Shown: positions 16,844-26,103, numbered from the stretch's first letter. The stretch: 64,000 nucleotides of DNA from Gemmatimonadota bacterium (GCA_018660835.1 JABJJN010000021.1:118181-182180), one strand, 5' to 3'. Translations and numbers: made by a program. The notes: generated by a model from the letters alone, not told the origin.

Positions 16844-19345
16844 ATGAGTGATACCTCCCCCCTCCTCCCGGCGCCCGACGTCTTACTGCGGCAGCATTTC
16901 GATCTCGCCGTTGACCTGTTCTGCATCGGCCACCCTGACGGGAGCATCCGACGTGCCAACCCCGCTGCCGAGCAGGCGCTGGGTTATTCTGAGCAACAGT
17001 TGCAGGGGCGTGCGTTTATGGATCTAGTCCACCCTGAGGATCGGCGACGAGTCCTCCGGGCGGTCGCCAGCCAGAAGCGGGGTTCGCCGACCCGATCGAT
17101 TGACGTGCGCCATCAGTGCAGTGATGGCACGTACACACGTATCGCCTGGTCCGCGTGGTATCAGTCGCAGACCGATCTGATCTATGCTGTGGGCCGTGAT
17201 GTCACCGCCAGCTATCGAAACCAGTTGCAGCAGCGGTTATCCGAACAGATCAGTGACCAGCTTTGGGCCATGCGCGAGGAGCGAGACTTGGCTGGGGTCC
17301 TGGCCACCATCCGCATCGCGCTCGAACAGTTGGAGATTCCCTTTTCCGCATGTGGGATCAATCACGTGGATGACACCGTATCGCCGCCCGTCGTTCGAGC
17401 CCACAGCATGGAGACCGATGGCAACTGGCAAGAGACCGATGCGGAAGGTGTCCGCGTGATCCTGCGGTCGTGGTTGGAGGAAACCGTGCTGTATCGCCGC
17501 GACGTGCAAACGGAGGATACCTTCAACGAGCGGGAGATCTTTGAACGGTTATTTGATAATGCGGTTCGCAGTGTTGTGGATGTGCCCTTCTCCCATGGCA
17601 CTCTGGCCGTCAATTCGACCGAACCGGAGGCCTTCGACCGACGGGATATCGCATCGCTGAAGCACTTTGCTGGCCTGCTGAGTCAGGCCTTCCGTCGCTC
17701 CGAAGACCTGCGGGATCTGCGACGACGGAATCAGGCACTGGAGGATGAGGTCTCGCGCCGCGAGATGGCCGAGTCGGAGGCGCAGCAGGCACAGGAGATC
17801 GCCGAGGTCGCCAATCGCTCCAAGAGTGCCTTCCTCGCCAATACGAGTCACGAGATCAGAACCCCCTTGAATGCGATCCTCGGGATGGCCCAGGTATTGG
17901 GTGAGGAAGATCTCACGGACGAACAGACGAGTTACCTCCAGACGCTGACGCAAGCATCAGAAGGTCTGATCCGTGTCGTCGACGACATTCTGGATCTTTC
18001 GAAGATTGAGGCCGGTCAACTCGAACTCGAAGTGTTGCCCTTCGATCCGCGAGAGGTGATCGAGCAGGTCTGTCGAACCATCGAACCTCGAATCCAGGAT
18101 CGGGGTCTGCAGTTCGATGTTCACCTGGACGATCATCTACCGCCTCGCCTGGAAGGTGACTCAGGACGCCTGCGACAGATCCTGCTCAATCTTCTGTCGA
18201 ATGCGACCAAGTTCACCGAAAAGGGAAGTATCCGACTCGTCGCCGAGATCAGCACGGACACAAAGGAACTGAACGTCGCCGTCTCCGACACTGGCATCGG
18301 CATTCCGCCAGAACGTCAGGTGGCAGTTTTCGAGCCCTTTCAACAGGCCGATACGTCGACAACGCGTTTATTTGGTGGCACGGGACTCGGACTGTCGATC
18401 TGTCGTCGACTCGCCCACATGATGGGAGGGAGCATCGACCTGACCAGTACACCGGGTCATGGCAGCACCTTTCGCCTGGTTCTGCCCTTCGACACGGCAC
18501 AGATGGATCCCGAGACCCGTCCAGAAGTCACCCCGGATGAAGAGCAGGCTCCAACCGCACCTCAGCAGCTGCGGGTGCTGCTGGCTGAAGACAATGCACT
18601 GAATCGTCGCGTCGCCCGCGCCTTGCTGGCCAGCGATCAGCACGAGATCGTCGAGGCGGAGAATGGCCGGATCGCCGTGGCGGCATATCACGAGCAACCG
18701 TTCGACCTGGTCTTGATGGACATACAGATGCCGGAGATGGACGGCTTTGATGCGACGGCAGCGTTGCGCGCCTATGAGCAGGAACAGGGGTCGCCGCGGG
18801 TGCCAATCATCGCCCTGACCGCCCACGCCATGCAAGGTGATCGGGAACGCTGCCTGGCGGCGGGGATGGATGACTTCGTGAGCAAGCCAATTCGCAAGGC
18901 CGCCTTACGTGAAGCCATCGATCGTGTCATGAGAGTCCAAACGAAGGCCGACCTGTCACACCCGGCGACCATCGAGCCACCCATCGAATCCTCCGGCCTC
19001 GATCCATCGGCGCTACAGGAGTTACGGGAACTGGCTGGTATGGATGCTGACTTCAGCTTCGAGGGATTCGTCACCCTCTTTATGGAGATCGCACCTCAGA
19101 CGCTTGATGCAGCCCGCGGCGCCCTTCGCGACATGGACACAGCGGCCCTCCACCGTCACGTCCACACACTCAGGGGTAGTGCCCGCGAAGTCGGCGCGAC
19201 GGGCCTGGCGCAGCGCGCGGAGGTTCTTGAGCACCGCCTGAAGGAGGGCATCGACACGGACGTAGCGGCCGATCTCGACGAGTTGGCGAAGCTGTTGGCC
19301 GACACGTGCAGACAACTGATCGATCTGGTCAGAGATGGTGGATGA
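16844..19345 (+). CDS. Hybrid sensor histidine kinase: PAS-HisKA-HATPase-REC-Hpt
   Basis: Soluble multi-step phosphorelay protein of 833 residues from ATG 16844; a GTG at 16781 is an alternative that would overlap the divergent cheR. PAS domain 15-125 (GSIRRANPAAEQALGYSEQQ), a GAF-like region 130-285 with a weak match, and a coiled coil 285-328. HisKA has NTSHEIRTPLNAILG (His336). The HATPase domain has Asn454, DTGIGIP and GGTGLGLSIC. The receiver domain (577-695) has Asp626 in LMDIQMPEMDG, and the Hpt domain (720-830) has His774 in HTLRGSAREVG. All phosphotransfer residues are present. No membrane segment is seen. It is the only receiver/Hpt protein near the four kinases without receivers and could act as their relay, which is inference. 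Confidence 0.92.
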   Translation: MSDTSPLLPAPDVLLRQHFDLAVDLFCIGHPDGSIRRANPAAEQALGYSEQQLQGRAFMDLVHPEDRRRVLRAVASQKRGSPTRSIDVRHQCSDGTYTRIAWSAWYQSQTDLIYAVGRDVTASYRNQLQQRLSEQISDQLWAMREERDLAGVLATIRIALEQLEIPFSACGINHVDDTVSPPVVRAHSMETDGNWQETDAEGVRVILRSWLEETVLYRRDVQTEDTFNEREIFERLFDNAVRSVVDVPFSHGTLAVNSTEPEAFDRRDIASLKHFAGLLSQAFRRSEDLRDLRRRNQALEDEVSRREMAESEAQQAQEIAEVANRSKSAFLANTSHEIRTPLNAILGMAQVLGEEDLTDEQTSYLQTLTQASEGLIRVVDDILDLSKIEAGQLELEVLPFDPREVIEQVCRTIEPRIQDRGLQFDVHLDDHLPPRLEGDSGRLRQILLNLLSNATKFTEKGSIRLVAEISTDTKELNVAVSDTGIGIPPERQVAVFEPFQQADTSTTRLFGGTGLGLSICRRLAHMMGGSIDLTSTPGHGSTFRLVLPFDTAQMDPETRPEVTPDEEQAPTAPQQLRVLLAEDNALNRRVARALLASDQHEIVEAENGRIAVAAYHEQPFDLVLMDIQMPEMDGFDATAALRAYEQEQGSPRVPIIALTAHAMQGDRERCLAAGMDDFVSKPIRKAALREAIDRVMRVQTKADLSHPATIEPPIESSGLDPSALQELRELAGMDADFSFEGFVTLFMEIAPQTLDAARGALRDMDTAALHRHVHTLRGSAREVGATGLAQRAEVLEHRLKEGIDTDVAADLDELAKLLADTCRQLIDLVRDGG

Positions 19346-19388
19346 CTTCGTCGAGCCACTCGCATCGACCAGCTGTACGGATCATCTG

Positions 19389-20801
19389 CTAATACAGATA
19401 ATCTGCGTACGTCCACTCAAAATCACGCGATGATCCCCAGGCACTCTCGGCATAGTGGGAAGCAGATAGAGCGTCATGCTCCGCCGTGAGACGTGCCAAC
19501 ACCGGGGGATCCACAATCCGGTCATCCGTTTGTTTCTGCCAGACGGCCAGTTCGCTCCGTAGTTCACCTAACACCCGTGCCAGAGCGGTGTCGTTGATGC
19601 GATTGTCGAATTCCCACGGATCGGCGTCCAGGTCGTACAACTCTTCCTTTGGTGGGTTCAGGAAGGTTGCATACGCCGACTGCACGTGATCTGCGCTTGC
19701 TGCGATCTCTTCTACTGTGGCGCCCGGTTCCCACAACTGACCAGGGCCTGAATACAACATGGCGTTAGGGTTTGAGCGATCCGCCAGATAGTTGACGATC
19801 AGCTTATAGCGCGCCGAACGGATTGATCGTTGTGGGTAGTAGCAGGGAGGATTTGCCCCGGTCCACTCGGCGCAGACATGCGTCCGCCAGTGGCTGGTGG
19901 TCTCGCCCTTCCATAAGGGCACTTGTGATCGGCCCGCACCCTTGGGCGTAGGCAATCCCAGTGCATCGGTGATGCTCGGCAGGATGTCGACGTGAGAAAC
20001 CAGTTCTTCACGCACTGTGCCAGTGGCGCTGACGCCGGGCCAGCGGACAATGTGGGGGACGCGCAGTCCACCTTCATAGCAGCATGCCTTGCCCCGGGAG
20101 AACTGAGCACCGTGATCCGTCGTAAAGATGACGAGGGTATCCTCTGCCTTGCCGGATCGGTCGAGCGCATCGAGCAGCAGACCCACGGCAGTGTCCAATC
20201 GACTCATGCAGTTGTAGTAGTCGGCTGTATGCTGGCGCAGACGCGGCGAGTCTACCTCAACCTGTGGCAGCACGGTCACGTCACCGGCTTCATAGGGCAC
20301 TTCCGGGATGCCGCACTGCTGGCGTAGCAGTGGCAGATGGGCGTCCGGATAGGCGACGGTCAGGAAGAAGGGGTCTGCAGACTCGGTGATGAAGGCGTCA
20401 GCGACCTGGGCCATCTTGCGCACGTCACGGTTGCTGAAGCTGATGAACTGAGGATCATTCCACCACATGTCCATGGGGAAATCGGATTCGGGATTGACAT
20501 GCAGTTTGCCAATCAGGCCGGTGCGCAGGCCATGCTCCTTGAGCAGGCTGAAGAGATTCGGGAACGCCTCATACTGGGCATAATTGTGCGTCGCCAGACC
20601 GATCTGTCCGCACTGGTGGGGATAGAGTCCGGTGAAAATGCTCGCCCGACCCGGACTACATACCGCTTGGGTTGTGTGGGCATTTTCGAAACGCACCCCC
20701 TCGGATGCAAGTCGGTCGATGTGGGGTGTCGCAATGTTGGGATCGCCATAGCAACCCAGGTGCTGGCCGTTGTCTTCGGAGATGATCAGTAGAACATTCA
20801 C
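19389..20801 (-). CDS. Formylglycine-dependent sulfatase
   Basis: Hydrolyses sulfate esters or sulfamates. From the GTG at 20801 (purine-rich GAAGAGACGAAGAA upstream) the protein has 470 residues. Longer frames add a low-complexity Ser/Arg stretch. Type I sulfatase features: metal ligands in ISEDNGQHLGCYGD, the CSPGRAS motif (Cys48 is the residue oxidised to formylglycine), TGLYPHQCG, FTTDHGAQF with the metal-binding Asp/His, and a C-terminal LYDLDADPWEFDNRI strand typical of the heparan-sulfamidase/arylsulfatase group. No signal peptide is seen on this start, suggesting a cytoplasmic enzyme or a misjudged start. It needs a formylglycine-generating enzyme; none is intact here. Confidence 0.92.
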   Translation of the reverse strand: MNVLLIISEDNGQHLGCYGDPNIATPHIDRLASEGVRFENAHTTQAVCSPGRASIFTGLYPHQCGQIGLATHNYAQYEAFPNLFSLLKEHGLRTGLIGKLHVNPESDFPMDMWWNDPQFISFSNRDVRKMAQVADAFITESADPFFLTVAYPDAHLPLLRQQCGIPEVPYEAGDVTVLPQVEVDSPRLRQHTADYYNCMSRLDTAVGLLLDALDRSGKAEDTLVIFTTDHGAQFSRGKACCYEGGLRVPHIVRWPGVSATGTVREELVSHVDILPSITDALGLPTPKGAGRSQVPLWKGETTSHWRTHVCAEWTGANPPCYYPQRSIRSARYKLIVNYLADRSNPNAMLYSGPGQLWEPGATVEEIAASADHVQSAYATFLNPPKEELYDLDADPWEFDNRINDTALARVLGELRSELAVWQKQTDDRIVDPPVLARLTAEHDALSASHYAESAWGSSRDFEWTYADYLY

Positions 20802-20928
20802 GGGTTCTTCGTCTCTTCGGCTGGTGCTTCGTGATGGCGATGACGAGGACAAGCTACTGTGCCACATCTGTGGATTCCATCCAGTGCAATTTTTTTAGCG
20901 TCGGCGGACAGAAGTACGACGTTTATCG

Positions 20929-20956
20929 TTGACATGTACGACAACTGTCGTATAAT
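20929..20956 (+). promoter_or_regulatory. Sigma-70 promoter with BlaI-type operator
   Basis: TTGACA (20929-20934) and TATAAT (20951-20956), both perfect consensus hexamers, are 16 bases apart and lie about 45 bases before the repressor start. The spacer contains a perfect inverted repeat TACGACA-AC-TGTCGTA (20937-20952), whose ACA-N2-TGT centre matches the TACA/TGTA logic of BlaI/MecI operators. A further TACGAC half-site lies just upstream near 20915. Binding there would block RNA polymerase, giving autorepression of the blaI-like/M56 operon. Confidence 0.85.
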
Positions 20957-20998
20957 TGCCTGCGTCAGTTGGATTCGAACACGATCGAGAGACGGAAA

Positions 20999-21388
20999 AT
21001 GGCTACAGACGACGCGCGCAAAGCGACAGATGCTGAACTGGACATCCTGAATGTCCTGTGGCAGGTCGGGCCCAGCACAGTAAGGGCCGTGCACGATGCG
21101 ATGACCCGCCTGCGCGATATCCGCTACACAACGACCCTCAAGACACTACAGGTGATGACGGGCAAGGGGCTGGTGTCGCGCGATGAATCGAGTCGCGCCC
21201 ACATCTACGCCGCCGCTGTCGGTCAACGGGAGACGCAACGTTCGCTGGCGGGAGAGCTGGTGGAGAAGGTCTTTGGCGGATCTGCGGCGGGTCTTGTAGC
21301 GGGTGCCTTGTCTGCCAAAAAAGCGTCACCGGAAGAGTTGGCCAAGATCCGCCAATTGCTGGACGATGCGGAGGAGGATGCAAGATGA
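20999..21388 (+). CDS. blaI: BlaI/MecI-family transcriptional repressor
   Basis: Winged-helix repressor of 129 residues, inactivated in known systems by proteolysis after the membrane sensor detects its signal. ATG 20999 is chosen for the GAGAGACGGAA ribosome site and because TDAELDILNVLWQVGPSTVR begins the family fold at once. Other family motifs: YTTTLKTLQVMTGKGLVSRD (recognition helix and wing) and a C-terminal dimerisation helix SLAGELVEKVFGGSAAGLV. The stop overlaps the start of the M56 gene (ATGA). The promoter carries a matching palindrome, so autorepression is likely. The antibiotic link of true BlaI should not be assumed, since the partner lacks a beta-lactam sensor. Confidence 0.92.
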   Translation: MATDDARKATDAELDILNVLWQVGPSTVRAVHDAMTRLRDIRYTTTLKTLQVMTGKGLVSRDESSRAHIYAAAVGQRETQRSLAGELVEKVFGGSAAGLVAGALSAKKASPEELAKIRQLLDDAEEDAR

Positions 21389-24300
21389 TACTGCCCATGT
21401 CGGAACCGACGATCCACGCTTTGGGCTGGACCCTTCTGCACTTCCTCTGGCAGGGGACGGCCGTCGCCGTCCTGCTCTACGCCGCCCGGACCGTGGCGCG
21501 ATCTTCTCAGGTGCGACACGCCCTCGGTGTGGGCGCATTGGCGATGTGTGTGCTGCTTCCCATCGCCACTTTCTTGCTGGCCTTGCCGTCGACGCCAGCG
21601 ATAGAGATCCCTGGTGCGCCGCGTTCCGTGCCAATCTCTGCGACAGAGCCAGGCCTGATGCCGTTGGGGTTCATGAGTCTGCCGGTGACATCGACTGATC
21701 TGACACGTGCCGATCTGAGCCTCGGCATGGAGAGCCTAGAGGGAGTCGCGGCGATTTCCATGGCGTCCCTGCGTAGCTATGTGCCCATGATCGTGCTGCT
21801 CTGGATTGCCGGTGTCGTGTTGATGACGACGCGGTTGGCAGGCAGTTGCTGGACAACACATCGCCTGCGTCGCGTCGGCCTCTCGCCGCTGCCGGAAAGT
21901 TGGCAGGCAAGGGTGAGCGAATTGGCGCATGAGTTAGGTCTGCGCCGCAGTGTAGAGGTGATGGTTTCATCTGTCGCAGCGGTGCCGATGGTTGTGGGTG
22001 TCCTGCGTCCCATCGTGCTGATTCCTGTGGCGACACTTCTGGGTCTCACGCCAGCGCAACTCGAGGCGATCCTGGTACACGAGTTGGAGCATGTACGTCG
22101 GTTCGATGGTCTCATCATTCTGCTGCAGCGACTCGTGGAGACGGCCCTGTTCTATCACCCTGCTGTGTGGTGGATCTCAGCTTCCGTGGACCGCGAGCGG
22201 GAGCACTGTTGTGACGACGTGGTGGCAGCACGCACGGACAGACGACTCTACGCGCAAGCCCTGGCGACCCTCGAGGAGCTACGCACGCCGGCCCTGGCAG
22301 CCGCCGCGACAGATGGCCCGTTGCTCGCCCGTGTTCGACGCTTGCTGACGCCGCCTGCCGTATCCGCACGCATCACCCTGTCCAACGTGATCGGTACGTT
22401 CGCGCTCGTCGCGCTCACGCTGGTGATCCTGGGAACGACTCGCTCCTCAAGCGCGACAGCGGAGGACACCATGTCCAAGCAGCTGCCCGGGATCCTGTTG
22501 GAAGATGTGCGCGTGCCGACGCACAGTGATTTTGCCGGTGAGCAGATGCTTCCGGGTTCGTGGTCAGGTACGTCGATGGACGGCCACGGGTCGTTCAGCT
22601 CACTCGTCGATTCTTACGTGGCCGCTCTCGGTGCCGCCGGTGATGAGTGGTCGGCGGCGCGCGTTGCGGCCACCTTCGGCCATCCCTTCCACTTCGCCAT
22701 GGTCGAAGGAGCCGCCTGGCACCCTCACAACTGCAATATCGACTATTGGCAGTTCTTCGACCGGATGGCCGACCTGGGATGGACGACACCTGGCGCCTAC
22801 CTGCACACGGGCACTGACACCGAGCCTGACGAGGAGGCCCTCGCAGCAGCTCAGGAACAGGCCTGGGAGGCGGTGATGGCCAGTATTGACCGTGGCATCC
22901 CCGCCATTGCCATTTCACCGACTGCTGACCTTGACTGGGACTACGGGCTACTGGTTGGCTACGACGCTGCGTCCAAGTCATACCACGTCAGCCATGTGCA
23001 GACAGACTCGATCTACACGATTCCCTTCGACGGGTTCGGCCGGGTATGGTTCAATGTCTTCGCGTTCACGGAGCGGACGACGGCAGACCCTCGTGCTGCA
23101 GAGATCACCACGCTGCGCCGCGCCGTCGAGTTCAGCAAGGGACTGCGCTATACGCTGGAGGAGTCGAAGAACTGCTGTGAAGTTGCTGCGACTGGTTTGG
23201 ATGCCTATCAGCTGTGGCTCGATGTGTTGGACGGGGGTGAGTTTGAAGGTTCGGCCGCCAAGTCACATGCGTGGCAACTGATGCACACACGACAACTCGC
23301 TGCCGAGTACACGCGTGAGGCAGCAGGTCGTTTTGAAGGCGCCGTCAGTGCACGACTGATACGCGCCTCCGAGCACTATGTGCAGGCGAGCGAACTGAGT
23401 CAGCAACTGCTCGAGATCGTAGAGGACTGGGGTGGGGAGTCGCCACCTGCAACAGAGGTAGAGGAAGCACGTCGCCTTCTCGACCTGGTCATGCAGTGGG
23501 AAAGGGGAGCGATCATGTATCTGGAGGTTGCTCTCCTCCATCTGGGTGAGCAGATCCCCGGTGATCCGACGAACCCGGGTGTTGCCATGCTCCAGCAAGA
23601 GCCAACCGTCAAGATCGGAGTTGATGTCGTGCCGACGGAGCCTCACCGTGGAACGACGCTCGCATCTTCTCTGGCGCCCGTGATGCAGACCCTCGGCGAG
23701 ACCGGGTGGACGCCCGCACGAATACAGGGTGTGCTGGGGCATCTCTTCCATTTTCAGATGGCCGAGGGAGGGGGCGATGTCTTTCACGACAACCTCGACT
23801 GGAGTCTGGGACTGACGGTGCTGCAAGAGGTGGCGGAGTACCGGATCTACGAAGCGACCAAAGAGGCTTCGGAGGAGGATCGGGCGACGGTGATGAACGA
23901 CGCCCGGGATGCGGTGCGTGTGAGTCTGGAGCGCGGTATCCCGGCGATGGTCTGGAGTCCGAGGAGTGTCGAACAGCGGGAGCAGCACCATCCTGGTGGT
24001 CACGGGGCATGCTGGGGCATCATCGTCGGTTACGACGAAGCGCAGGAGACCTACTCGATTCGCCATCCCTTTGTCTGGCAGGGCGACTACAGCGTCCGTT
24101 ACGACGAGATAGCGGAAGTGGACCCCGCAATGTTCTGGTTCAACGTCATGGTCTTCGATGGGGCGAAGAGTGCAGACAACAAGGCGCTGCACCGTATGGC
24201 GCTGATGAATGCGATCTCCTTCGCCGACGGTACTCGTCTTGGAGAGCACAAGTGGACGCAGGGATTCGCAGCGTATGAGCAGTGGCTGGAGGCGTTCGAG

Positions 24301-24618
24301 TCACCTGACCTTCCCAGTATCACGCACCATCATGCCAACATGCTCACGTACAAGCGGGAGTTTGCGGCAGAGTATCTACGGGACTTGTCCGGGATCTTTG
24401 CGGACGCGGTGGTGCCGCTGGCAGCGGCGGCCGATCACTACGAAGGCGAGCACGCGATCCTGGAAGAGTTCCGCTCGCTGGCCGACGTGGGACGAGCCGG
24501 TGGCTACTCCGACGAGGATCGCGCCGAGTTGGGGCGACTGTTGCGGGGGGCTCTTGAGGAAGAACGGGCAGCAGTGGCCAATATCGAGGCGGCGTTGAAG
24601 CTCATGGACGGTTCGTGA
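21385..24618 (+). CDS. M56 (BlaR1-like) membrane metalloprotease with two tandem C-terminal domains
   Basis: 1,077 residues. Membrane helices near 11-33, 46-66, 131-149 and 335-351 surround a cytoplasmic M56 zinc protease: HELEH (232-236) and DREREHCCDD (269-278), as in BlaR1/MecR1. The periplasmic part is not a penicillin-binding domain. It holds two homologous copies of about 340 residues (roughly 370-725 and 740-1075). Paired motifs: HPFHFAMVEG/HLFHFQMAEG, RGIPAIA/RGIPAMV, LLVGYDAASKSY/IIVGYDEAQETY, WFNVFAF/WFNVMVF, AYQLWLDVL/AYEQWLEAF. The pattern recalls BtrH-like or papain/C39-like folds, which is tentative. A Cys sits only in copy 1 (Cys450). I infer a sensor that on ligand binding triggers cleavage of the co-encoded repressor. 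Confidence 0.88.
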   Translation: MILPMSEPTIHALGWTLLHFLWQGTAVAVLLYAARTVARSSQVRHALGVGALAMCVLLPIATFLLALPSTPAIEIPGAPRSVPISATEPGLMPLGFMSLPVTSTDLTRADLSLGMESLEGVAAISMASLRSYVPMIVLLWIAGVVLMTTRLAGSCWTTHRLRRVGLSPLPESWQARVSELAHELGLRRSVEVMVSSVAAVPMVVGVLRPIVLIPVATLLGLTPAQLEAILVHELEHVRRFDGLIILLQRLVETALFYHPAVWWISASVDREREHCCDDVVAARTDRRLYAQALATLEELRTPALAAAATDGPLLARVRRLLTPPAVSARITLSNVIGTFALVALTLVILGTTRSSSATAEDTMSKQLPGILLEDVRVPTHSDFAGEQMLPGSWSGTSMDGHGSFSSLVDSYVAALGAAGDEWSAARVAATFGHPFHFAMVEGAAWHPHNCNIDYWQFFDRMADLGWTTPGAYLHTGTDTEPDEEALAAAQEQAWEAVMASIDRGIPAIAISPTADLDWDYGLLVGYDAASKSYHVSHVQTDSIYTIPFDGFGRVWFNVFAFTERTTADPRAAEITTLRRAVEFSKGLRYTLEESKNCCEVAATGLDAYQLWLDVLDGGEFEGSAAKSHAWQLMHTRQLAAEYTREAAGRFEGAVSARLIRASEHYVQASELSQQLLEIVEDWGGESPPATEVEEARRLLDLVMQWERGAIMYLEVALLHLGEQIPGDPTNPGVAMLQQEPTVKIGVDVVPTEPHRGTTLASSLAPVMQTLGETGWTPARIQGVLGHLFHFQMAEGGGDVFHDNLDWSLGLTVLQEVAEYRIYEATKEASEEDRATVMNDARDAVRVSLERGIPAMVWSPRSVEQREQHHPGGHGACWGIIVGYDEAQETYSIRHPFVWQGDYSVRYDEIAEVDPAMFWFNVMVFDGAKSADNKALHRMALMNAISFADGTRLGEHKWTQGFAAYEQWLEAFESPDLPSITHHHANMLTYKREFAAEYLRDLSGIFADAVVPLAAAADHYEGEHAILEEFRSLADVGRAGGYSDEDRAELGRLLRGALEEERAAVANIEAALKLMDGS

Positions 24619-24655
24619 GGGCATGAACCGTAAGAAGACCGTCGCTGACACAGTG

Positions 24656-24678
24656 GCCTGATTCCGACGGGAATCGGC
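24656..24678 (+). terminator. Hairpin after the M56 gene
   Basis: Stem GATTCC/GGAATC with a GACG loop, extended by GCC/GGC across a bulged T, 38 bases after the stop. There is no following T-run, so intrinsic termination would be weak; a transcript-end hairpin is the most I can support. Confidence 0.35.
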
Positions 24679-24761
24679 TCCGGGGGGATGCTGCTCGCAG
24701 GTATGGTTGATGAGCCGTGCTACGTGGCGCAGGTTATGGTGTCCTGAAATGAGAAAAGGAG

Positions 24762-25136
24762 CTTGATCCCAACGAGCCCGTCTCCCACGTGAGCTACTTC
24801 GAGGCCGCCGCCTACGCTCTGTGGCGCAGCCGGGTCGAGGGTACCCATCTGCGTCTGCCCACCGAAGTGGAGTGGGAGCATGCGGCGCCGATGAAGCACA
24901 TGCTCGGCAATGTCTGGGAGTGGACGAACAGTGCGTATCTGCCTCATCCCGGCTTTCGGCCATATGATGGCACCATCCAGGAATACAATGGCAAGTTCAT
25001 GAGCAACAAGATGGTACTCAAGGGGGGCAGTTGGGCGACGCCCGCCGAACACATCCGCGTGAGCTATCGCAATTTCTGGCCTCTCGCCTTCCGCTTTGCC
25101 GCCCCCGGAATCCGACTGCTTCGCGAGCCCTCCTGA
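24762..25136 (+). pseudogene. Remnant of an EgtB-like/FGE-sulfatase-family gene
   Basis: The frame reads [35 protein letters not shown], then jumps to [38 protein letters not shown] and [18 protein letters not shown]. This is the C-terminal catalytic part of EgtB (iron enzyme joining Cys or gamma-Glu-Cys to hercynine) within the FGE-sulfatase superfamily. The N-terminal DinB-like iron-binding half is missing. The usual segment between the EVEWE and NVWEWT motifs is shortened by roughly 20 residues. A GTG at 24789 could start a 115-residue peptide, but it would lack the iron site. I read it as a decayed gene. It is not a formylglycine-generating enzyme that could serve the nearby sulfatase. 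Confidence 0.75.
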
Positions 25137-25218
25137 TCACAAGTGGACGCAAGTTCATCCGACCCCGTGCCGCCGTTCTACGCCGATCCCGGCCACCACA
25201 TAGCAAGGAAGACCGAAC

Positions 25219-25977
25219 ATGACCGTACAGACAATCGTCTATGGCGAAGTCCTCGGCGCGGGACTGCTCGCCGACATCGCGACGCCGGTGGGTGCTGGCC
25301 CGTTTCCGGTGATTGTTGGTGTCCACGGCGGGCGCTGGCACTACAGCGATCGAAAACAGCTCGGCATCGCCATCGATGTCGAGCACTGGGCCAAACTCGG
25401 ATTCTTCGCCATGTCCATCGATTACCGCCTGGTTACCTGTTCCCCGGCGCCGGCCTGTTACCAGGACACTCTATGCGCTATTCGCTGGGTCCAGGCGCAC
25501 GCGCAGGAGTACGGGCTGGATCCGGATCGAGTCTTCATAACGGGCATGTCCGCTGGTGGCCACCTGGTATCACTGGCCGCCACGCTTGGCGAAGAGTCCT
25601 ACATGAAGAGCGGCGGCTGGGAAGATCAGCCGTGTGACTTTCGCGCCGCCATCAGCGTATCAGGCGCTTATGACCTGCTCAAACTCGACTGGGGGTGCGG
25701 TTGGATCACCCCAGGAGTTCCCTGGGACCACGCCCGGCTTCTGGCCTCACCCATCACTCACGTGAAGGCAGAGAAGACGAAACCGATGCTGATATTCCAT
25801 TCTGACAATGACACCTCTATCCCCATCAACCAGGCCGTCCGCATGGCTGCCACGCTCACCGAAAGCAACGTCCACCACCGGTTTCTCCACTATCCTGACC
25901 GTGGCCATATCAAACTGACCGAGGATTTCGTGATCCAGGAAAGCCTGAAATTCATCTCTGAAATCGAACAAGGCTGA
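25219..25977 (+). CDS. Alpha/beta-hydrolase, esterase/lipase type
   Basis: 252-residue serine hydrolase of the carboxylesterase (BD-FAE/HSL-like) type. Oxyanion motif VHGGRWHYSDR (near 32), nucleophile elbow GMSAGGH (Ser near 110), acid Asp in IFHSDNDTSIP (near 197) and catalytic His in PDRGHIKL (near 227) form a full triad. An ATG preceded by AAGGAAGACCGAAC sets the start. No signal peptide is visible, so it is probably cytoplasmic. It stands alone between the EgtB remnant and a convergent gene. Substrate unknown; short acyl esters are the family norm. Confidence 0.88.
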   Translation: MTVQTIVYGEVLGAGLLADIATPVGAGPFPVIVGVHGGRWHYSDRKQLGIAIDVEHWAKLGFFAMSIDYRLVTCSPAPACYQDTLCAIRWVQAHAQEYGLDPDRVFITGMSAGGHLVSLAATLGEESYMKSGGWEDQPCDFRAAISVSGAYDLLKLDWGCGWITPGVPWDHARLLASPITHVKAEKTKPMLIFHSDNDTSIPINQAVRMAATLTESNVHHRFLHYPDRGHIKLTEDFVIQESLKFISEIEQG

Positions 25978-26103
25978 TGGATGATTGAGGCAAGGGGACC
26001 GGATGAGAGCCACTGGAATCCAAGTCCATGACTGTCACGCCACACGGCAGGGTCAGAATTGAGCGCGGCACCGACAATCCCTCCATCCGATAGGAATGCA
26101 TGG

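Noticed and set aside
23263..24249. 328-codon antisense frame in the M56 gene
   Set aside because: No family resemblance, and it lies fully inside a repeat domain whose two copies are conserved in the sense frame.
20999..24618. Beta-lactam resistance locus
   Set aside because: Although BlaI- and BlaR1-like, the sensor has no SxxK/KTG penicillin-binding motifs and no beta-lactamase gene is nearby.
24762..25136. Formylglycine-generating enzyme for the nearby sulfatase
   Set aside because: The motifs ([21 protein letters not shown]) are those of EgtB, and the fragment is incomplete.
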